Position numbers and translations under genes: made by a program
DNA from: an uncultured Oscillospiraceae bacterium
GTDB lineage: Bacteria > Bacillota > Clostridia > Oscillospirales > Acutalibacteraceae
Length of the DNA stretch: 25,284 nucleotides
Assembly: GCA_905198295.1 (NCBI GenBank)
Contig: CAJKBW010000043.1
Span: forward strand, 1-25,284
Direction: 5' to 3'
Notes under the pieces: model-generated
Seen by the model: the letters and a program-made list of their open reading frames with translations, nothing else
What the model was told of the DNA's origin: nothing
Database searches by the model: none
Shown: positions 1 through 7,476 of the stretch, piece by piece
How positions within the stretch are numbered: the stretch's first letter is position 1
Layout: each line of letters opens with the position of its first letter

Positions 1-152
1 ATCTTTCCGTGCTTTTCCTCATATTTTTCGATGGCATCTCGGATGAGCACAAGAACCTCGCCGTTCACGCTGCGGCCTTCATAATCCGACACAATATGCA
101 ATTTATTCAGCATTTCCTCTTCAATCCGGATAGAAACACTTTTTATAGCCAT
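1..152 (-). CDS. Ribbon-helix-helix DNA-binding protein (Arc/CopG type), partial
   Basis: The minus strand reads from an ATG at 152 to the window edge, about 50 residues, with the C-terminus outside the window. The start reads MAIKSVSIRIEEEMLNKL: a short beta-strand (KSVSIRI) followed by two amphipathic helices, the pattern of Arc/CopG ribbon-helix-helix repressors. An SD-like AGGTGCAGG lies just before the ATG. The gene is divergent from the SLOG-family gene at 276. The intergenic region holds phased heptads that are a plausible operator for this protein, since small RHH proteins commonly repress their own promoter. It could be the antitoxin or repressor of a two-gene module. The fold is well supported; the function as an autorepressor is inference. 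Confidence 0.75.
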   Translation of the reverse strand, partial: MAIKSVSIRIEEEMLNKLHIVSDYEGRSVNGEVLVLIRDAIEKYEEKHGK

Positions 153-162
153 ACCTGCACCT

Positions 163-202
163 CATATTAACGCTAATATGGCTTCATATTACATCCATAT
201 TA
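163..202. promoter_or_regulatory. Operator-like array of four CATATTA heptads at 11-bp spacing
   Basis: CATATTA occurs at 163-169, its inverse TAATATG at 174-180, and CATATTA again at 185-191 and 196-202. The four heptads therefore begin exactly 11 bp apart, about one helical turn, so they face the same side of the DNA. The first two form the inverted repeat CATATTA-ACGC-TAATATG. The last two lie in the spacer of the + strand promoter at 183-211, and the array abuts the start of the RHH gene. Ribbon-helix-helix repressors bind such repeated short sites, so binding by the adjacent RHH protein is the simplest reading. Confidence 0.65.
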
Positions 203-211
203 TGCTATAAT
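183..211 (+). promoter_or_regulatory. Sigma-A-type promoter for the SLOG-family gene
   Basis: TTCATA (183-188) and a perfect TATAAT (206-211) are separated by 17 bp, so transcription would start near 218 and read into the gene at 276. The spacer holds two of the CATATTA heptads, so a bound repressor would block polymerase. The -35 matches the consensus at four of six positions. Confidence 0.6.
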
Positions 212-275
212 GTGATCAATAGATATATTATATGTTCAAAATATATCTAAAATGCATTTAGATGTGAGGTGCACC

Positions 276-620
276 ATGAAAGTTGCTGTTGTTGGCTCAC
301 GAGGTTTAACTGTACGCAATCTGAAAAAATATCTGCCTGAGGAGACCACTGAAATTGTTTCCGGCGGTGCGCGTGGAATTGATCGCTGCGCACGGGAATA
401 CGCTCTTGATCATGGTCTCAAGCTAACGGAATTTCTCCCCGAATACCAAAAATATGGACGTGGTGCACCGCTTAAGCGTAATCTGGAGATTATCGCATAC
501 AGCGACCTCGTACTTGCCTTTTGGGATGGAAAATCTCACGGGACAAGATACACGATTGAACACTGTCGCAAACAGGGAAAGCCTGTACACGTATTTTGCG
601 CAATCGTTGCATCCACATAA
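276..620 (+). CDS. YspA/cpYpsA-related SLOG-family protein (DUF2493-like)
   Basis: A 114-residue protein. The start at 276 was chosen over an in-frame ATG at 252 because GAGGT lies just before 276. It has the signature of a small Rossmann-like SLOG domain: an N-terminal strand and glycine loop (VVGSRG, residues 5-10), the SGGARGID motif (29-36), a central Asp (D77) and FWDGKSHGT (82-90) before the last strand and helix. SLOG proteins are thought to bind or cleave nucleotides or their derivatives, and many sit in phage, plasmid or defence contexts; the ligand here is unknown. It is divergent from the RHH gene and followed by a strong terminator, so it is a single-gene transcript. It is more AT-rich than the core genes downstream, which suggests acquired DNA. 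Confidence 0.8.
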   Translation: MKVAVVGSRGLTVRNLKKYLPEETTEIVSGGARGIDRCAREYALDHGLKLTEFLPEYQKYGRGAPLKRNLEIIAYSDLVLAFWDGKSHGTRYTIEHCRKQGKPVHVFCAIVAST

Positions 621-637
621 TTAAAATTTTTGAGCAA

Positions 638-678
638 ACCGCGGTGAAAGGGCATTGTCTTCGCCGCGGTCACTTTTT
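638..678 (+). terminator. Intrinsic terminator after the SLOG-family gene
   Basis: ACCGCGGTGAA (638-648) pairs with TTCGCCGCGGT (660-670), one T-G wobble in an 11-bp stem, and is followed by a run of five T (674-678). It lies 18 bp past the stop codon. Confidence 0.8.
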
Positions 679-690
679 ATAACTGCAATT

Positions 691-1116
691 CCGCATACGC
701 GCGCAAAAGCTTGTCTGCCGAACCATTGACAGCAGCCTTTTGCCTCTTTCCCGGCAGCCACGTCCTTTTGTAAGCAAACAAAAGGACGCAAAAGTTGCTT
801 TTTCCCCCTTTTCTGTCGCGGCAAGCGAAATTGCCCGCCGGCAATTTCGACGCCGCGGCTCGACTTTAGCGGTAATTCCCTGCTCTAACCAGCAGGTGCA
901 CACCGCCACCAGTATCAGCGTAAAAAGCCACCTTCCGTACCCCGCCTGCATGAGGAGAACCAGACTACCCCTCCCGCTAATTCGGCGCCGTCGAAAAATA
1001 CCGCAGGTGTTTTCGCTTGGCGCCGGGGAACAAAAGCGTTTTTGGTGCCTTTTGGGGCTTTGGCCAAAAGGCACTGCGGCGCGGCATCCGGGTAATGGGA
1101 AGCTGAAAATACTGCG
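691..1116. repeat. Hairpin-rich intergenic repeat, first unit (module A plus B)
   Basis: First of two near-identical tandem units, period 425-426 bp. Module A (691-756) begins CCGCATACGCGCGCAAAA and ends CCCGGCAG. Module B (757-1116) has four inverted repeats. IR1 is CGTCCTTTTGT/ACAAAAGGACG at 761-788. IR2 is CGAAATTGCC/GGCAATTTCG with a 4-nt loop at 826-849. IR3 is CGGCGCC/GGCGCCG at 983-1025, with CGAAAA/TTTTCG nested inside. IR4 is GTGCCTTTTGG/CCAAAAGGCAC at 1045-1074. Open frames here, up to 248 codons on the minus strand, cross both units, have a low-complexity composition rich in Arg and Cys, and match no protein family I know. I treat the region as non-coding. It may be a non-autonomous repeat element or a structured RNA region. 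Confidence 0.8.
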
Positions 1117-1541
1117 CCGCATACGCGCGCAAAAACATGTCTGCCAAACCATTGACGGCAGCTTTTTTCTGTTTCCCGGCAGCCACGTCCTTTTGTAAGC
1201 AAACAAAAGGACGCAAAAGTTGCTTTTTCCCCCTTTTCTGTCGCGGCAAGCGAAATTGCCCGCCGGCAATTTCGACGCCGCGGCTCGACTTTAGCGGTAA
1301 TTCCCTGCTCTAACCAGCAGGTGCACACCGCCACCAGTATCAGCGTAAAAAGCCACCTTCCGTACCCCGCCTGCATGAGGAGAACCAGACTACCCCTCCC
1401 GCTAATTCGGCGCCGTCGAAAAATACCGCAGGTGTTTTCGCTTGGCGCCGGGGAACAAAAGCGTTTTTGGTGCCTTTTGGGGCTTTGGCCAAAAGGCACT
1501 GCGGCGCGGCATCCGGGCAATGGGATACTGAAAGCACTGCG
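1117..1541. repeat. Hairpin-rich intergenic repeat, second unit
   Basis: A near-perfect copy of 691-1116 shifted by 425 bp, with one base less in module A and a few substitutions near the end. The four inverted repeats recur at 1186-1213, 1251-1274, 1408-1450 and 1470-1499. So few differences point to a recent tandem duplication or to gene conversion between the copies. Confidence 0.8.
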
Positions 1542-1608
1542 CCGCATACGCGCGCAAAAACATGTCTGCCAAACCATTAACAGCAGCCTTTTGCCTCTTT
1601 CCCGGCAG
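1542..1608. repeat. Third, isolated copy of module A
   Basis: This 67-bp segment repeats module A seen at 691-756 and 1117-1181 and ends at CCCGGCAG. It is followed by GTGCATACCGCCGCC, which resembles the GTGCACACCGCCACC inside module B (896-910 and 1321-1335), so the third unit appears to be internally deleted or recombined. The whole array is therefore A-B-A-B-A. The remaining bases up to 1700 show nothing else that I can identify. Confidence 0.7.
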
Positions 1609-1710
1609 GTGCATACCGCCGCCGGGAAAATTGCATCGCCTTTGTAACCGCTTGTAACCATTTGTCTCTAAATCTTAATCGTTTTTCCGCTTTTTGCCGG
1701 ATTGTTAGTC

Positions 1711-1739
1711 TTGCCAAAACGGAATTTTTTGGGTACAAT
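1711..1739 (+). promoter_or_regulatory. Promoter of fhs
   Basis: TTGCCA (1711-1716), a 17-bp spacer and TACAAT (1734-1739) give a good sigma-A promoter with a start near 1746. Because it lies downstream of the in-frame codon at 1702, the longer fhs reading frame cannot be the translated one from this transcript. Confidence 0.7.
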
Positions 1740-1815
1740 AAAGGAATTCACCGGAAGTATCCGGATCCCTGTCGGATACGGAACCCGACATAGCTGTGAA
1801 GGGATGGTTGCCAGA

Positions 1816-3492
1816 ATGGAAATCCGCTCGGATATCGACATTGCCCAGAGCGTCACACCGCAGCCGATCGAACAGATTGCGGAAAAAATCGGTCTGACCC
1901 GTGATGATCTCGAATTATACGGCAATTATAAAGCTAAGGTGCACCTGAACCTGCTTGACCGGCTGAAGGATAGACCGGACGGCAGGCTGATCCTGGTCAC
2001 CGCCATCACCCCGACCCCTGCCGGCGAAGGGAAAACCACCACCACGGTGGGTCTCGGCGATGCACTGCAGAAACTGGGTAAAAAGACGGTACTCGCCCTG
2101 CGGGAACCGTCGCTCGGCCCGGTGTTCGGCATTAAGGGCGGTGCGGCCGGCGGCGGCTGGGCGCAGGTGATCCCGATGGAGGACATCAATCTCCACTTTA
2201 CGGGGGACATGCACGCCATCGGCGCGGCCAATAACCTGCTCGCCGCCATGCTCGATAACCATATCCAGCAGGGCAACGCCCTGCATATCGATGTGCGTCG
2301 CATCACTTGGAAGCGCTGCGTGGATATGAACGACCGCCAGCTGCGCCAGATTGTGAACGGCCTGGGCGGCCGCCTCAACGGCGTACCGCGGGAGGATGGT
2401 TTTGATATCACAGTGGCGTCGGAGATCATGGCGATTCTCTGCCTTTCCCGCAGCATCACCGATCTGAAGGAAAAGCTGGCCTCCATTGTAGTCGGCTATA
2501 CCGCCGATGAGCAGCCGGTCACCGCCGGCCAGCTCAAGGCGCAGGGCGCGATGGCGGCGCTGCTCAAGGATGCGCTGCAGCCGAATCTGGTACAGACGCT
2601 CGAGCACACCCCCGCTTTTGTGCACGGCGGTCCGTTCGCGAATATCGCCCACGGCTGCAACAGCATCATTGCCACCCGCATGGCGCTCAAGCTTGGCGAC
2701 TACGTGGTTACCGAGGCCGGCTTCGGGGCGGATCTCGGTGCCGAAAAATTCCTGGATATTAAGTGCCGCAAGGCGGGGCTGCGGCCGGATGCGGTGGTGA
2801 TTGTCGCCACCGTGCGTGCGCTCAAACATCACGGCGGTGCGGCCAAGGAATCCCTCGGCACCGAAAACCTCGAAGCACTCGAAAAAGGGCTGCCGAATCT
2901 CCTCGGCCATATTGAAAACATCACCAAAACCTTCGGCCTGCCGGCGGTGGTAGCGATCAACCGTTTCCCGACAGACACCGAGGCGGAGCTGGCGCTTGTG
3001 CGCCGCAGCTGTCAGGCGTACGGCGCAAATGTCGCGCTGTCCGAGGTCTGGGGCAAAGGCGGCGAGGGCGGTATTGAGCTGGCCGAAGAGGTGCTTCGCC
3101 TGACCGAACAGGAAAACCATTTCCGCATGACCTATACCGATGATATACCGCTGACCGAAAAAATCCGTGCGGTGGCCGAAAAGGTGTACCACGCCGACGG
3201 GGTGGATTTCCTGCCCGCTGCGGCCAAAGAGCTGCAGAAGCTCGAGGCGCTCGGCTTCGGCGGCCTGCCGGTGTGCATCGCCAAGACCCAGTATTCCTTC
3301 TCGGATAACCCGGCACTGCTCGGCCGGCCGGCCGGGTTCCGCATCACGGTCAAATCCATCCGGCTGTCCGCCGGCGCGGGCTTTGTGGTGGTGCTGACCG
3401 GTGACATTATGACCATGCCTGGCCTGCCGCGCGTTCCGGCGGCCGAGAATATCGACGTGGACGAAAACGGCCGGATTTCCGGCCTGTTCTGA
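1816..3492 (+). CDS. fhs: Formate-tetrahydrofolate ligase
   Basis: A 558-residue cytoplasmic enzyme, the usual length for the family. It makes 10-formyltetrahydrofolate from formate, ATP and tetrahydrofolate, feeding purine and formyl-Met synthesis or the methyl branch of the Wood-Ljungdahl pathway. The N-terminus (SDIDIAQ, then DDLELYGNYKAK at 30-41) is typical. The nucleotide loop TPTPAGEGKTTTT is at residues 65-77. The start at 1816 is preferred over 1702 because of the promoter at 1711-1739, the family N-terminus, and GAAGGG upstream; an ATG at 1804 sits directly against that GAAGGG. The phosphopantetheinyl transferase gene starts 6 bp after the stop, so the two are probably co-transcribed. 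No folate or glycine pathway genes lie next to it. Confidence 0.95.
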   Translation: MEIRSDIDIAQSVTPQPIEQIAEKIGLTRDDLELYGNYKAKVHLNLLDRLKDRPDGRLILVTAITPTPAGEGKTTTTVGLGDALQKLGKKTVLALREPSLGPVFGIKGGAAGGGWAQVIPMEDINLHFTGDMHAIGAANNLLAAMLDNHIQQGNALHIDVRRITWKRCVDMNDRQLRQIVNGLGGRLNGVPREDGFDITVASEIMAILCLSRSITDLKEKLASIVVGYTADEQPVTAGQLKAQGAMAALLKDALQPNLVQTLEHTPAFVHGGPFANIAHGCNSIIATRMALKLGDYVVTEAGFGADLGAEKFLDIKCRKAGLRPDAVVIVATVRALKHHGGAAKESLGTENLEALEKGLPNLLGHIENITKTFGLPAVVAINRFPTDTEAELALVRRSCQAYGANVALSEVWGKGGEGGIELAEEVLRLTEQENHFRMTYTDDIPLTEKIRAVAEKVYHADGVDFLPAAAKELQKLEALGFGGLPVCIAKTQYSFSDNPALLGRPAGFRITVKSIRLSAGAGFVVVLTGDIMTMPGLPRVPAAENIDVDENGRISGLF

Positions 3493-3498
3493 GCCGGG

Positions 3499-4263
3499 AT
3501 GCCCGCGTGCATCCTTACTCTCGAGATCTCCTCCATGCCCGAGGATGCGCTGGAAGCGCTTATCCGGCGCCTGCCCCCTGCCCGGCGTGAGCGGCTTTTC
3601 CGTCTGCACCCGGCGCAGCGGCGGGAATCCGCCGGCGCTGCCGCGCTGGCCTGCTGTGCGCTGCAGCGGGCTTTTTCGGCTGCACCTGCGCCGATCGGCC
3701 TGACCATCCGGCAGCTGCTGGCAGAACCCTGGTTCGTGCCGGAAACCTGGCCGGTCGACGGCCGGGGCAAGCCCTTTGCGGCCGGTGTCGAAACGCCGGA
3801 TGGACGGCGGTATGTCTCCCTCTCCCACTCCGGCGGCCTCGCGGCCGCCGCAGCAAGCGACGCGCCGGTCGGCCTGGATGTCCAGCGGCTGCCCGCTGCT
3901 TTCACGACACAGCAGCTCGAGCGATTCTGCCGTCGGCTGCACCCGGAGGAAGCAGCCGCGCTGCATATTCTTTCAGGGGAGCGGCAGCGGGAAGCGTTCT
4001 GCCGGCTGTGGACAGGAAAGGAAAGCGTACTCAAGCTCACCGGTCTCGGGCTGCGCGGTCCGCTTAATCGCTTTGCTGTACCGCTGGAAAAAAGCCCCGC
4101 CCAAATCGCATTTCTCGGCAGCCGGATACAGATTCACTGGTATACTCTCCCGCAGGGGAGCCTTGCCTTATCCCGTTATGAGGAAAATCCGGCCTGTTTT
4201 TCGGCGCCAGACGATTCCGGCATTTGGGAACCGCTGTCAGAAAATCGTAAGAATTCCCCATGA
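3499..4263 (+). CDS. 4'-phosphopantetheinyl transferase, Sfp type
   Basis: A 254-residue protein that moves the phosphopantetheine arm of coenzyme A onto a carrier-protein serine. The ordered Sfp motifs are present: GRGKPF (88-93), SLSHSGG (107-113), GLDVQ (125-129) and WTGKES (171-176). The magnesium ligands usually come from GxDxE plus the Glu of KES. Here D127 and E175 are present, but the second acidic residue of GxDxE is Gln (Q129); some active family members tolerate changes at this site. It starts 6 bp after fhs with only a weak SD, so translational coupling is likely. No polyketide or non-ribosomal peptide genes are near, so the target could be the fatty-acid acyl carrier protein. Confidence 0.88.
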   Translation: MPACILTLEISSMPEDALEALIRRLPPARRERLFRLHPAQRRESAGAAALACCALQRAFSAAPAPIGLTIRQLLAEPWFVPETWPVDGRGKPFAAGVETPDGRRYVSLSHSGGLAAAAASDAPVGLDVQRLPAAFTTQQLERFCRRLHPEEAAALHILSGERQREAFCRLWTGKESVLKLTGLGLRGPLNRFAVPLEKSPAQIAFLGSRIQIHWYTLPQGSLALSRYEENPACFSAPDDSGIWEPLSENRKNSP

Positions 4264-4338
4264 GAAAAAAGCCGCCGGCCGGCGACTATATGGATAGGAC
4301 AAGCAGAATTCTCCGCATCAAGAAAGGAATGGAAAAAT

Positions 4339-5430
4339 ATGAAATCACAGGAGCCGCGGCATCCTGCCGCCCATTCGTCCGCTCGCAGCCACGCCCCCAA
4401 AAAGGTCAAAAACAAACGGCGGACCCGTATTATTGCGGCGAGCATCGCCGCCGGCTTCATGGTAGTGCTCAGCTGCGGTCTGATCGCGGCGGCTGGATGG
4501 ATAAACAAGCTGTTGGGCAACATCGATACTCCCGACCCGGTCAATCCAGCCAGCGATGCGGTGATTGCCGACCCTCTGCCGCCCGCTGAAAAGGAAGTGA
4601 AAATGCTCGCGAGCGACTATGCCGCCAAAACGGTGGATGAAATCTCGCTCAAGGGAAATTCCGGCACCGTCACCAACTATCTCGTGCTCGGTGTCAACCC
4701 CAATGACCATCTGGCGGATACCAACATCCTCATCTCCGTCAATACCAAAACCCGTACCATTCAGATCATCTCGCTGATGCGGGACGTGCTGGTGCAGATC
4801 CCGCGGGACGGCGGTGCGGTTATGGAATGGAAGCTCAATGCCGCCCATTCCTGGGGCCGGATCCCCGGGCACAGGACGATGATCGAGAAAAACTTCCGCC
4901 TTAATATTGATCGTTATGTCACGATGGATTTCGGCGTATTCTCTTTTGCCATTGACCAGCTCGGCGGTGTGGACATTGAGATGACCGCCGAAGAAGCGCG
5001 GCATTTCGGGGTCGGCAGCGCGGCCGGCACCTATCATCTGGACGGCGAAACGGCTCTGGACTATTCCCGTGAACGGCACGTCGCCACGCTCGACGGCAAC
5101 AACGACGACTGGGGCCGTACCGAACGGCAGCGCCGGGTGGTTGAGGCCGCATTCAACAAGGCCAAACAAAACCCTCTTGATATCGGCCTCAAACTTCCGG
5201 ATATCGTGGCACAAGCCAACATCGTTACCACACTGCGCAAAGACGCGCTGGTGGAGCTGGCTATCCAAGGACTCATGGAATACAAGGATTATGCGATCGA
5301 AAGCCACGTAATCGCTGATCATGGCACCTACCGCAGTAAAAGCGGCCCTTACGGCAGCGCACTTGAGCTGACCGATCCGGTACAGACGGTACTCACCCTG
5401 CACGAATGGATTTATGGTAAAGAACAGTGA
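4339..5430 (+). CDS. LytR-CpsA-Psr (LCP) family cell-envelope ligase, first copy
   Basis: A 363-residue membrane-anchored extracellular enzyme. It has a basic cytoplasmic N-terminus, one transmembrane helix (about 31-53) and an LCP domain from about 112. LCP enzymes transfer lipid-linked glycopolymers such as wall teichoic acid or capsule onto peptidoglycan. Conserved residues include D127 (ADTNIL), R148-D149 (ISLMRD), the KLNAAHSWG segment, and the arginines of DYSRER and DWGRTERQRR. The start is set by AAAGGA at 4323-4328. The gene is 75 bp after the phosphopantetheinyl transferase gene and is followed by a long hairpin, then by a paralogue. Two adjacent LCP genes suggest partly redundant or differently regulated wall-polymer attachment. 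Confidence 0.9.
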   Translation: MKSQEPRHPAAHSSARSHAPKKVKNKRRTRIIAASIAAGFMVVLSCGLIAAAGWINKLLGNIDTPDPVNPASDAVIADPLPPAEKEVKMLASDYAAKTVDEISLKGNSGTVTNYLVLGVNPNDHLADTNILISVNTKTRTIQIISLMRDVLVQIPRDGGAVMEWKLNAAHSWGRIPGHRTMIEKNFRLNIDRYVTMDFGVFSFAIDQLGGVDIEMTAEEARHFGVGSAAGTYHLDGETALDYSRERHVATLDGNNDDWGRTERQRRVVEAAFNKAKQNPLDIGLKLPDIVAQANIVTTLRKDALVELAIQGLMEYKDYAIESHVIADHGTYRSKSGPYGSALELTDPVQTVLTLHEWIYGKEQ

Positions 5431-5451
5431 GATAACCTCAGAAACATGAAA

Positions 5452-5490
5452 ATTTTGCCCGGGTTGCCGTAACGGCAGCCCGGGCAAAAT
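5452..5490. terminator. Perfect 18-bp hairpin between the two LCP genes
   Basis: The segment is a continuous inverted repeat: 18 pairs (one T-G wobble) around a 3-nt TAA loop, with the core TTTTGCCCGGG paired to CCCGGGCAAAA. On the + strand it is followed by AAATAAATAAG, without a T-run. On the minus strand the stem runs into TTTTC. It may act as a terminator, an attenuator between the two genes, or an RNA-stabilising element. Confidence 0.6.
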
Positions 5491-5524
5491 AAATAAGAAC
5501 GCCAACCAAAGGGAGGTGCCTCTC

Positions 5525-6655
5525 ATGCCCGCCAAAAAGAAACCCGCCGCACACAGCCGCCCCAAATCCCGCAGCAGCCGGACCAAAAAACGCACCAAAC
5601 GGGCTTCGCTCATCCGCAGTCTGGTACTTGCCCTGGCCTGTGTGCTGGGCGTTCTTGCGGTTATCGTCGCGATCGGCAGCCTCTGGATGTGGCAGAAGCT
5701 CGGCATGATCGATTACGACGATTCGTCGATACAGTATCTGGATTCCCTGCCGCCGGAAGAGGATGACCTGCTGCTGCCGGAAGGCGAGGAAATGGAGGAG
5801 ATCGAATCCACACCGCCGGGCAGCCCTGCCTCACGGCCGGACAACGGCCTTTCGGACATCGCGGTTCAGGGCAGCGAAGACGGCATCACCAATATCCTGC
5901 TGCTGGGAATCGATGCGGAATCCGGCTACGTCGGGCGTTCCGATGTGATGATGCTGCTGTCCATCGACAAAAACCATAAAACTATCCGGCTGATCTCCTT
6001 CCTGCGCGACACGCTGATCACCATTCCGGGGCGCGATAAGGACGGCGATGGGCTGGACGATTATGCCAAGCTCAATGCTGCCTATGCCTACGGCGGATTC
6101 GATCTGCTTTCCGCCGCCATGCGGGAAAATTTCCGCCTGCAGATCGACGAATACATCGGGGTGAATTTCCCGGCGTTTTCGGCCTGCGTGGAGGCCATGA
6201 ACGGGGTGGAAATCTCTCTGACCGCTGCGGAAGCCGAGGTGGTGGGTATTCAGGCGGCCGACGGCACCTACGCGGCGGGCACCTATCTTCTCAACGGTGA
6301 ACAGGCGCTGACCTATGCCCGCATCCGCAAGCTGGACAGCGATTTTGGCCGCACCGCCCGGCAGCGCAAGGTGATTTCCGCGCTCATTGCCAAAGCCAAA
6401 ACGATGGACGTTTTTACCCTCAACCGGGTACTCGATGCGGTGCTGGGCGACGTGCGCACCAACATGTCCAAGGGGGAATTTGCCGGCTTTATCCTGGACG
6501 CGGTTTCTTACGGCTCCTATACGGTGGAAGCCACCTATCATCTGCCGCAGGACGGGGCTTACAAGGGCGTGTCGGTGCCGGGCGTAGGTTCCTCCCTGCA
6601 GCTGACCAACCCGGCCGGGGCGGTGCAGGAACTTCACAAGTACATTTATGGATAA
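5525..6655 (+). CDS. LytR-CpsA-Psr (LCP) family cell-envelope ligase, second copy
   Basis: A 376-residue paralogue of the preceding gene. The start at 5525 follows GGGAGG (5511-5516) by 8 bp; the in-frame GTG at 5516 overlaps that SD and is rejected. It has a Lys/Arg-rich tail, a transmembrane helix (about 29-54), an acidic, Pro-containing linker (about 75-105) and an LCP domain from about 120. Key residues are D140 (GRSDVM), R161-D162 (SFLRDT), KLNAAYAYGG, and the arginines of YARIRK and DFGRTARQRK. The role is attachment of an anionic glycopolymer to peptidoglycan outside the membrane. The linker is more acidic than in the first copy. A strong terminator begins within its stop codon. Confidence 0.92.
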   Translation: MPAKKKPAAHSRPKSRSSRTKKRTKRASLIRSLVLALACVLGVLAVIVAIGSLWMWQKLGMIDYDDSSIQYLDSLPPEEDDLLLPEGEEMEEIESTPPGSPASRPDNGLSDIAVQGSEDGITNILLLGIDAESGYVGRSDVMMLLSIDKNHKTIRLISFLRDTLITIPGRDKDGDGLDDYAKLNAAYAYGGFDLLSAAMRENFRLQIDEYIGVNFPAFSACVEAMNGVEISLTAAEAEVVGIQAADGTYAAGTYLLNGEQALTYARIRKLDSDFGRTARQRKVISALIAKAKTMDVFTLNRVLDAVLGDVRTNMSKGEFAGFILDAVSYGSYTVEATYHLPQDGAYKGVSVPGVGSSLQLTNPAGAVQELHKYIYG

Positions 6656-6698
6656 AAAAGGCGCAGGCTCCGGTTTTCCGGAAATCTGCGCCTTTTTT
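6654..6698 (+). terminator. Intrinsic terminator after the second LCP gene
   Basis: An A-run, then GGCGCAG (6660-6666) paired with CTGCGCC (6686-6692), with CCGG/CCGG inside the loop, then TTTTTT (6693-6698). The flanking A-run means it could also terminate minus-strand transcripts. Confidence 0.88.
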
Positions 6699-6722
6699 AT
6701 TGCTCCCGCCGCGGGTCCGGGA

Positions 6723-6751
6723 TTGACCTTTGCCGGTGAATCATGTAAAAT
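6723..6751 (+). promoter_or_regulatory. Promoter of rpe
   Basis: TTGACC (6723-6728), a 17-bp spacer and TAAAAT (6746-6751), directly after the LCP terminator, give a start near 6758. This makes rpe a separate transcription unit. Confidence 0.75.
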
Positions 6752-6831
6752 AGAAATATCTTTGTCCCATCATACTCCCCGGCGCGCGTCTGGACGGCGG
6801 CGCCGGCAAATCAGAAAGGACCGAACCAGTT

Positions 6832-7476
6832 ATGCAGGTTTCGCCTTCAATACTCACCTGTGATTTCGCCCATCTGGCTGACGAAATCGCTTTTGTGGAA
6901 CGCTCCGGCGCCGACATGGTTCATCTCGATGTCATGGACGGCGTTTTCGTACCCAACCTCAGTTTCGGGCCGCCTGTCATTGAGCGGATCCGTCCGCTGA
7001 CCAGCATGACCCTCGACGTACACCTGATGATGCAGTATCCCGACCGGCTGATCCCCGCCTTCGCCAAGGCGGGCGCCGACATCATCAACATCCACGCCGA
7101 ATGCGCATCTCCGCTGGGGGATACCCTGGAGGAAATTCGAAAACTCGGCAAAAAAGCGGCGCTGACCCTCAAACCCGCCACACCGGCCGAAGCAGCATTT
7201 CCTTGGCTGGACAAGCTCGCGATGGTTCTGGTGATGACGGTAGAGCCCGGATTCGGCGGACAGAAATTTATGGCAGACATGCTGCCGAAAATTGCCGCGC
7301 TGCGTTCAGAATGCCGCCGCCGGGGGCTGGACACCGCCATCGAGGTGGACGGCGGCATCAACGCCGACACAGCACGACTGGTAGCCGAAGCCGGCGCCAC
7401 AGTTGCCGTGGTGGGCAGCGCCCTGTTCACATCGGCGGATGCGCCGGGCCTGGTGAAGACGATCCAGGCACTTTGA
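6832..7476 (+). CDS. rpe: Ribulose-phosphate 3-epimerase
   Basis: A 214-residue TIM-barrel enzyme of the pentose phosphate pathway that interconverts D-ribulose 5-phosphate and D-xylulose 5-phosphate. The family signatures are complete: SPSIL at the N-terminus, HLDVMDG (31-37), DVHLMM (62-67), EPGFGGQKF (138-146) and VDGGIN (172-177). The metal ligands are H31, D33, H64 and D173, with D33 and D173 as the acid/base pair. AGAAAGGA lies 11 bp before the ATG. The last 50 bp overlap the 3' end of the convergent MecA-family gene, so the two transcripts are antisense to each other there. Confidence 0.96.
   Translation: MQVSPSILTCDFAHLADEIAFVERSGADMVHLDVMDGVFVPNLSFGPPVIERIRPLTSMTLDVHLMMQYPDRLIPAFAKAGADIINIHAECASPLGDTLEEIRKLGKKAALTLKPATPAEAAFPWLDKLAMVLVMTVEPGFGGQKFMADMLPKIAALRSECRRRGLDTAIEVDGGINADTARLVAEAGATVAVVGSALFTSADAPGLVKTIQAL

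Noticed and set aside
691..1608. CRISPR array
   Set aside because: The repeat period is 425 bp and there are no short repeats separated by unique spacers.
670..1661. Open frames of 65-248 codons on both strands across the repeat region
   Set aside because: They cross both copies of the repeat, carry long hairpins, have a Cys/Arg-rich composition, match no family I know and lack good ribosome binding sites.
1702..1815. Upstream extension of fhs to 1702
   Set aside because: The -35 and -10 of the promoter (1711-1739) lie within it and the family N-terminus begins at 1816.
1915..3966. 683-codon open frame on the minus strand opposite fhs
   Set aside because: It is antisense to a complete, well-conserved enzyme gene. 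High GC makes such long shadow frames common.
4345..5706. 453-codon open frame on the minus strand opposite the LCP genes
   Set aside because: It covers a complete LCP gene and part of the next on the opposite strand, and the residues show no motif.
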